Shown: positions 5,540-9,709 of the stretch, in pieces | Layout of the letters: every line of letters starts with the position of its first letter | Numbering within the stretch: the stretch's first letter is position 1 | Origin: an uncultured Eubacteriales bacterium | GTDB taxonomy: Bacteria > Bacillota > Clostridia > Lachnospirales > Lachnospiraceae | Length of the DNA: 9,709 nucleotides | Direction: 5' to 3' | Assembly: GCA_900549105.1 (NCBI GenBank) | Contig: URND01000112.1 | Coordinates: 1 to 9,709, forward strand | Notes under the pieces: model-generated | The model's input: the letters and a program-made list of their open reading frames with translations, nothing else | Databases searched by the model: none | What the model was told of the DNA's origin: nothing | Translations under genes and position numbers: made by a program

Positions 5540-7369
5540 ATGACTCCAACAGAAGAAAAAACTCAAAAGCAGGCAAAACCGTTAACTCCGAATGAGAGGG
5601 CCGATATCCAGGAGTACTTTGCGCTGATTCTTGCTGAGATGAAGAAGCATGGACTTCCGGATGTGGGACTCCTGAAGAAGGCCTATACTCTGGCGCTTAC
5701 TGCCCATGGAAATACAAGAAGAAAGACGGGGGAACCCTATATCATGCACCCCCTGCGGGTAGCGAAAATTCTTGCCGATTGCGGCCATGAAAGCGATGTG
5801 GTTGCGGCTGCGATTCTTCATGATATTATCGAAGATTGCGATGTCACCAAAAGGGAACTTGAGACTGAATTTGGTTTAAATATTGCGGATATTGTCGATG
5901 TAGTGACAAGCGTCGGCGCGATGCTTGCGCCGGATGAATCTATGTCGAAGCTCGATTTGGATATTATGTCGGATGTCAAGTTTTTAAATGAAGGAGCCAG
6001 GGTTAAGAAGGCGGTATATATTAAGTGTGCAGACAGAATCAATAATCTTCAGACAATTTCGCCTTTCCCTGAAGAGCAGCAGAAGGCGAAAGCGTATCAT
6101 ACGCGGACTATTATTATTCCGGCAGCGAAAAAGCTGCATATTCATCATCTTGTGGATATCCTTGGAGATCTTTGCCTGCAGATTGAGAATCCTGAACAGC
6201 ATCGGGAACTGAAAGATACATATACGGATATTTTGAGAAAAAATAAAGATACGCTTTATGGCTCTTATGGTTTGATTGAAGAAAGCCGGCGCATGGTACT
6301 TGAGGATGGACGTTTGGGAAGATTTGTTGAATCCTTTGATTTTAAAGAAAGATGCATCGACAGTATTCATTCCGAGTTATCAGGAAAACTCAGCGCATTG
6401 GACGATGTCAAAGGGGTCTTTAATAAACACGTTGTTCCATTGTTTGATGTTTATTTTATTTCCAGTGACTTTTATATGGACAGTCCGGACAATTTGTTTT
6501 TCGCTTTTTATGACAGGCTTCATGAAAGTCCTTATAAGTTTACGATTATCGGTCACCATCAGGATGATTATGAAACCTATTATATCATGAAAGATTGGTA
6601 TGGCAATACATATCGATTATTTGTGCAGTCTGAGACAGAACATTTGGAGTTTACCCATGGCTTATTGGTTTCCTCGGAGTTTAATGAATTTCGCAATGGA
6701 CTGGGGTATGTAAATACGGCAGAGCCGGGAGGACCGGAGCAGAAGATGATTCCTGTATTCAGAAAGGATGGGTCTCCCATGTCTATTGTTGACGGCGCCA
6801 CGGTTCTTGATTTTGCTTTTGCCATTGATGCCAATATTGGGATTTGTGCAAAGTATGCCTATTTGAACGGCGGAACATCCCGGACGCCGATTTATACCCG
6901 GTTAAATCCCGGAGATATGGTGGAAATTGTCTCCGATTACAATCAGCAGAATCAGGGAAGCGATATTCCCCATGCAACGGTTCGATGGTTTGAGTATCTT
7001 CATTCCCGGGAAGCCACGAAAGCGCTTTCGCGATGGCTGGAGAAACATATGGATGCGGCCCTTCCATCGATGCTTGTCTATGATTCATCGGGTGCAGAAT
7101 ACGAAATTGATATGGCTTCAACGGTTCTTGACTTTGCTTTTGCCATCGGTGAACAGGTTGGCCTTCATATAAAAAATGCGTATATTAATAAGAGCCGGAC
7201 GCCGGCTGCATTGGATACAACACTGAGATATGGGGATAAGGTACGATTTGAGTATGACCCGGAGGATTCGGATACGCCGATGCTTACATGGCTGAGTATT
7301 GTAAAGACGAAGCTGGCTAAGGAAAGACTTATAGATTATTTTAATAGGAAATTTACAAATGTTATTTGA
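5540..7369 (+). CDS. RelA/SpoT-homologue-like alarmone hydrolase with two TGS modules, no intact synthetase
   Basis: This 609-residue protein begins with an RSH-type HD domain (about 45-215). R61 (RRKTGEPYI), H70 (MHPLRVA), H94-D95, E98-D99 (LHDIIED) and D165/N169 (CADRINN) match the metal and ppGpp-hydrolase residues of SpoT/Rel, so (p)ppGpp hydrolysis is predicted. Residues 240-400 occupy the synthetase position but show no NGYQSLH-like or VQIRT motif; FVQSETEHLEFTHGLL (361-376) may be a relic. Two TGS domains follow (about 404-466 and 511-572), each trailed by a helical WFEYLHS/WLSIVKT segment of the RSH type, so the TGS-helix unit is duplicated. Typical long RSH proteins exceed 700 residues and have one TGS plus ACT; no ACT is seen here. 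GGAGG (5526-5530) precedes ATG 5540. In the operon it may tie alarmone level or ribosome state to the Hsp70 pair. The hydrolysed substrate is inferred. Confidence 0.88.
   Translation: MTPTEEKTQKQAKPLTPNERADIQEYFALILAEMKKHGLPDVGLLKKAYTLALTAHGNTRRKTGEPYIMHPLRVAKILADCGHESDVVAAAILHDIIEDCDVTKRELETEFGLNIADIVDVVTSVGAMLAPDESMSKLDLDIMSDVKFLNEGARVKKAVYIKCADRINNLQTISPFPEEQQKAKAYHTRTIIIPAAKKLHIHHLVDILGDLCLQIENPEQHRELKDTYTDILRKNKDTLYGSYGLIEESRRMVLEDGRLGRFVESFDFKERCIDSIHSELSGKLSALDDVKGVFNKHVVPLFDVYFISSDFYMDSPDNLFFAFYDRLHESPYKFTIIGHHQDDYETYYIMKDWYGNTYRLFVQSETEHLEFTHGLLVSSEFNEFRNGLGYVNTAEPGGPEQKMIPVFRKDGSPMSIVDGATVLDFAFAIDANIGICAKYAYLNGGTSRTPIYTRLNPGDMVEIVSDYNQQNQGSDIPHATVRWFEYLHSREATKALSRWLEKHMDAALPSMLVYDSSGAEYEIDMASTVLDFAFAIGEQVGLHIKNAYINKSRTPAALDTTLRYGDKVRFEYDPEDSDTPMLTWLSIVKTKLAKERLIDYFNRKFTNVI
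6800..7146 (+). repeat. direct 26-base repeat marking the duplicated TGS module
   Basis: The 26-base units at 6800-6825 and 7121-7146 (ACGGTTCTTGA, then T or C, then TTTGCTTTTGCCAT) differ at one base. They encode the same peptide, TVLDFAFAI, at the first helix of each TGS domain, spaced 107 codons apart. The surrounding sequence has diverged well beyond this, so the units are either under strong constraint or were homogenised recently. Confidence 0.7.
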
Positions 7370-7383
7370 GGGAGGGAACTCAT

Positions 7384-7902
7384 ATGCCAAATCATAGAAT
7401 CACCAAAAAGCATATGCGGAAAAATTACATCCATCAGTTTCACGAAATGAAGCGGTGTATGGAGCGCCAGGAAGAAATGATGAATGAACTTATCGAGCAG
7501 CTAAACCGGCAGAAGGAAATTCTTAATCTTTATTATAAAGAATATCAGGAGCTGAAACGCCATCAGGAGAAACAGTATCTGATGACTTATATTCGAATGA
7601 GGGAATCCATGCTGAGGGATATGGAAATTTATGAACAGAGACAGCAAACCCATACCCAGGGATATCGCCTGCTTTCCATGTATGTTAATGAATATACGGA
7701 CATGCTGGAAGAGAGGGGTGTGGAGATTGTGGAATGTCAGGTTGAAGAAATATTTGACCCTGAGATTCAGAAGCCTATTGAGCGTATTAATGTTGGCAGA
7801 GCAGAAGATGATAATGTAATCTGCAAGGTGTACAGTTCCGGCTACCGTTGGCATGGACTTGTTCTGAAAAAAATTGACGTTGCCGTTGGCATTTATAAAT
7901 AG
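7384..7902 (+). CDS. divergent GrpE-like nucleotide exchange factor
   Basis: Counted from ATG 7384, the 172-residue protein starts with a basic stretch (MPNHRITKKHMRKNY) and a long charged helix with coiled-coil character (about 15-112, rich in E, Q, K, R and M). It ends in a small beta region (113-172). That region fits the GrpE beta-wing pattern: RGVEIVE, then IFDPEIQKPIERI, then a ...VICKVYSSGYRWHGLVLKK... segment and IDVAVG. This parallels the FDP...HEAV, V...GY...RVLRPA and V.V pattern of GrpE. GrpE speeds ADP release from DnaK-type Hsp70. The immediately downstream gene encodes an Hsp70, which strengthens the call. GAGGGAGGG (7369-7377) sets ATG 7384; an upstream in-frame TTG at 7366 lacks a site. 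The gap to the previous stop is 14 bases. Overall similarity to housekeeping GrpE looks low, so it is likely a dedicated partner. A plain coiled-coil protein is the alternative. Confidence 0.72.
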   Translation: MPNHRITKKHMRKNYIHQFHEMKRCMERQEEMMNELIEQLNRQKEILNLYYKEYQELKRHQEKQYLMTYIRMRESMLRDMEIYEQRQQTHTQGYRLLSMYVNEYTDMLEERGVEIVECQVEEIFDPEIQKPIERINVGRAEDDNVICKVYSSGYRWHGLVLKKIDVAVGIYK

Positions 7903-7920
7903 ATCCGGAAGGTGGTATGT

Positions 7921-9468
7921 ATGACAAGATTTCAAAGCAAAATAGTAGGAATAGATCTTGGAACGACAAATACAGTCATCAGTTATTATGATGAAATTGG
8001 AAAACGCGGAGAGTGCTGTGTGAATCAGGAAGGAACAAATCTGCTCCCGTCCGCAGTTTATTTTGAAAACAGTGAGACATATACGGTGGGTTCCATAGCG
8101 CGGGACGGGGCATTGTTGTATCCCGATAATACAGCGATGTTTTTTAAGCGGAAAATGGGAATCAGTAAGGAGGCGATTACTGTTGATGGAAAAACCTTTT
8201 CACCGCAGCAGGTATCTGCCCTGGTTCTTAAAGAAGCCGTTGAGAGCGCCTATGAAGAACTGGAGGAGAAAATAACAGATGCCGTTATTACAGTTCCGGC
8301 CTATTTTAGTTCCGAGGCCAGGCAGGCTACGATAGAGGCGGGAAAAATGGCTGGTTTAAATGTTCGGGACATTTTGGATGAGCCGGTGGCGGCCTTATAT
8401 CATTGTGATTCATTGAATGATTTAAAAGATAAAATTGTTTTAGTTTTTGACCTTGGCGGAGGCACTCTGGACCTTGTGGCTGCCGAAGTATCCGGGAGAG
8501 AGATTAACGAGATTGCCATCAACGGAGATATCCATCTTGGCGGTTCAGATTGGGACCTGGCATTTGTAAAGTACATCAAAGAGAACTATCTTATAGGAAA
8601 GACCCTTCAATTGGATGATGAAGAGGCGCTTTTAATGGGGGTTGAGCGTGCGAAGAAAACATTTTCTAAAAAGGAAAAAACAAAAATAAATGTTTCAACC
8701 AAACAGGGGCGTGTTCCTGTGGAGGTGACGCGGGATGAATTCGATAAATGCACAGCCCATTTGCTTGAACGGGTGCGCAAGGTTGTGCAGGAACTGATGC
8801 TGGATTTGTTTGATAAAGGCGTCAGCGAATTTGACAGGATTATTATGGTTGGCGGGGCCACGAGAATGCCGCAGATCGAGCAGTTGCTTCGAAAATTATT
8901 CCCGGATACAGAAATCATTGCGAAGGATCAGGATGAGGCGGTTGCAAAGGGAGCGGCCGTATATGCAAAGATATTATCCGGCACCTCGAAAGAAAAAAGG
9001 TTATCCGTAAAGAAATCTTTCAAGCCAAAACATTTGAACAGAGTCAGTACCCGAAGCTATGGGCTGGCTGCCCGGTTGGGAGATGATGGCGAGCGAAAAA
9101 TCTGTAATATGATTTTCCGTTCAGCAGAACTTCCAATATCTAAAAAGAAATACTTTTTTACAAGTTGTGAGAACCAGAAGAAGGTTAATCTGAGAGTATA
9201 TGAAACAACCTCAAACGAGAGGTATGTGGATATTAATCCGGATGACTTATTGGGAAATTGTATGTTAGAAATCACAGATGATATACCAAAGGGCTCTGAT
9301 ATCGAGGTCACTTTTACTCTGAATGAAAATGGTATATTGACGCTGGAGGGAAGAGAGCCTAAAAGCGGAAAAACGGTAAAGGTAACAATGGAGTCAAAAG
9401 CGCTGCTGGAAGCCGATGAGATTATGGTTCAAAAAGGTGATATCGATAAGTTGAAAAAAGCTTATTGA
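7921..9468 (+). CDS. Hsp70-family chaperone lacking the C-terminal lid
   Basis: This 515-residue protein has a complete actin-like ATPase domain: phosphate-1 loop IDLGTTNT (11-18), the FFKRKMG lysine equivalent to DnaK Lys70 (K77), VITVPAYF (122-129), phosphate-2 loop FDLGGGTLD (176-184) and adenosine motif VGGATRMP (310-317). The substrate-binding beta domain follows (about 370-490), with IEVTFTLNENGILTLEGREP (461-480) matching the DnaK pattern. Only about 25 residues remain after it, whereas DnaK (about 600-640 residues) carries a helical lid and tail. The interdomain linker does not show the usual VLLLD motif. GAAGGTGG (7908-7915) selects ATG 7921 over GTG 7912. The gene lies 18 bases after the GrpE-like gene, which probably acts on it. 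It should bind clients with fast exchange and acts in the cytosol. It may serve specific partners rather than general folding, which is inference. Confidence 0.93.
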   Translation: MTRFQSKIVGIDLGTTNTVISYYDEIGKRGECCVNQEGTNLLPSAVYFENSETYTVGSIARDGALLYPDNTAMFFKRKMGISKEAITVDGKTFSPQQVSALVLKEAVESAYEELEEKITDAVITVPAYFSSEARQATIEAGKMAGLNVRDILDEPVAALYHCDSLNDLKDKIVLVFDLGGGTLDLVAAEVSGREINEIAINGDIHLGGSDWDLAFVKYIKENYLIGKTLQLDDEEALLMGVERAKKTFSKKEKTKINVSTKQGRVPVEVTRDEFDKCTAHLLERVRKVVQELMLDLFDKGVSEFDRIIMVGGATRMPQIEQLLRKLFPDTEIIAKDQDEAVAKGAAVYAKILSGTSKEKRLSVKKSFKPKHLNRVSTRSYGLAARLGDDGERKICNMIFRSAELPISKKKYFFTSCENQKKVNLRVYETTSNERYVDINPDDLLGNCMLEITDDIPKGSDIEVTFTLNENGILTLEGREPKSGKTVKVTMESKALLEADEIMVQKGDIDKLKKAY

Positions 9469-9506
9469 GTGTTCGGATGACCAGAGAACAGGAGGTGGAA
9501 AACAAA

Positions 9507-9709
9507 ATGGGAGAATACTCAAACCTTGTTGTGAAGTGTGATTTGATGTCCGGGATGGAAAAACTGGCCGGGTTTCATGAACAGCGGGGCAGACCGATGA
9601 TGCTTGCCGGTGATACAAAGGTCGGAGACATTCTGGGCGGTGGGAAATCGACGGCCCTCCTGATTCCGGCCGGCACTTTGAACAGAGAAAAAGCGGATAT
9701 GAAGAGAAA
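9507..9709 (+). CDS. start of an unrecognised protein, cut by the window end
   Basis: A strong site AGGAGGTGG (9490-9498) precedes ATG 9507, and the frame stays open to the last base, giving the first 67 residues. It begins MGEYSNLVVKCDLMSGMEKL and continues with a Gly-rich stretch, VGDILGGGKSTALLIPAG. No J-domain HPD motif, signal peptide or membrane segment is visible in this part. It lies 38 bases after the Hsp70 gene and is probably in the same operon, so it may be a partner or client of that chaperone. I cannot assign a family from this fragment. Confidence 0.7.
   Translation, partial: MGEYSNLVVKCDLMSGMEKLAGFHEQRGRPMMLAGDTKVGDILGGGKSTALLIPAGTLNREKADMKR

Noticed and set aside
193..9618. 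Minus-strand ORFs of 60-144 residues across the window
   Set aside because: They lie opposite or out of frame to convincing + strand genes, lack ribosome binding sites and known motifs, and look like shadows.
9624..9650. GDILGGGKS as a Walker A motif in the partial last gene
   Set aside because: The spacing does not match GxxxxGKS (an Asp stands where the first Gly or Ala should be), and only 67 residues are visible.

Overview
The window looks like a chromosomal segment of a Gram-positive, low-to-moderate-GC anaerobe of the Clostridia, most likely a Lachnospiraceae-like gut bacterium. The reasons are strong GGAGG-type ribosome binding sites before almost every gene, consensus sigma-A promoters, tightly packed co-directional genes, and the style of the radical SAM, TrpRS and RSH proteins. 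This placement is inference; no taxonomic marker such as rRNA is present. All recognised genes lie on the + strand, in two operons.

Operon 1 (about 168-4247) is AT-rich and has the layout of a ribosomally made, post-translationally modified peptide (RiPP) cassette. A near-consensus promoter (TTGACA-17-TATCAT) drives a 39-residue peptide (233-352) carrying a Trp-Cys-Cys-Glu centre. A small HELSH metallopeptidase-like protein (368-1027), a SPASM-type radical SAM peptide maturase (1008-2366), a second short radical SAM enzyme without SPASM (2356-3213) and a complete tryptophanyl-tRNA synthetase (3252-4247) follow. The middle genes overlap, so they are probably translationally coupled. No transporter is visible. 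The set resembles PQQ or mycofactocin logic (precursor, SPASM enzyme, peptidase). With trpS at its end, it suggests a Trp-derived product, perhaps one that acts on or is tolerated by TrpRS. The peptide has not been recognised as a member of any named RiPP family.

Operon 2 (about 4338 to beyond the window end) is less AT-rich. A consensus promoter (TTTACA-17-TATAAT), overlapped by an inverted repeat, precedes an XRE-type HTH regulator with an unrecognised C-terminal sensor-like region (4405-5538). Then come a RelA/SpoT-homologue-like protein with an intact HD hydrolase motif set, no recognisable synthetase motifs and two TGS modules (5540-7369), a divergent GrpE-like nucleotide exchange factor (7384-7902), a lid-less Hsp70 (7921-9468), and the start of an unrecognised protein (9507 to the end). 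The combination of regulator, predicted alarmone hydrolase and a private Hsp70/GrpE pair in one tight operon is not one I recognise as a described system. It is the second candidate for novelty here.

No tRNA, rRNA, CRISPR array, complete insertion sequence or convincing intrinsic terminator was found. No gap without a gene exceeds 300 bases; the largest is 1-232.
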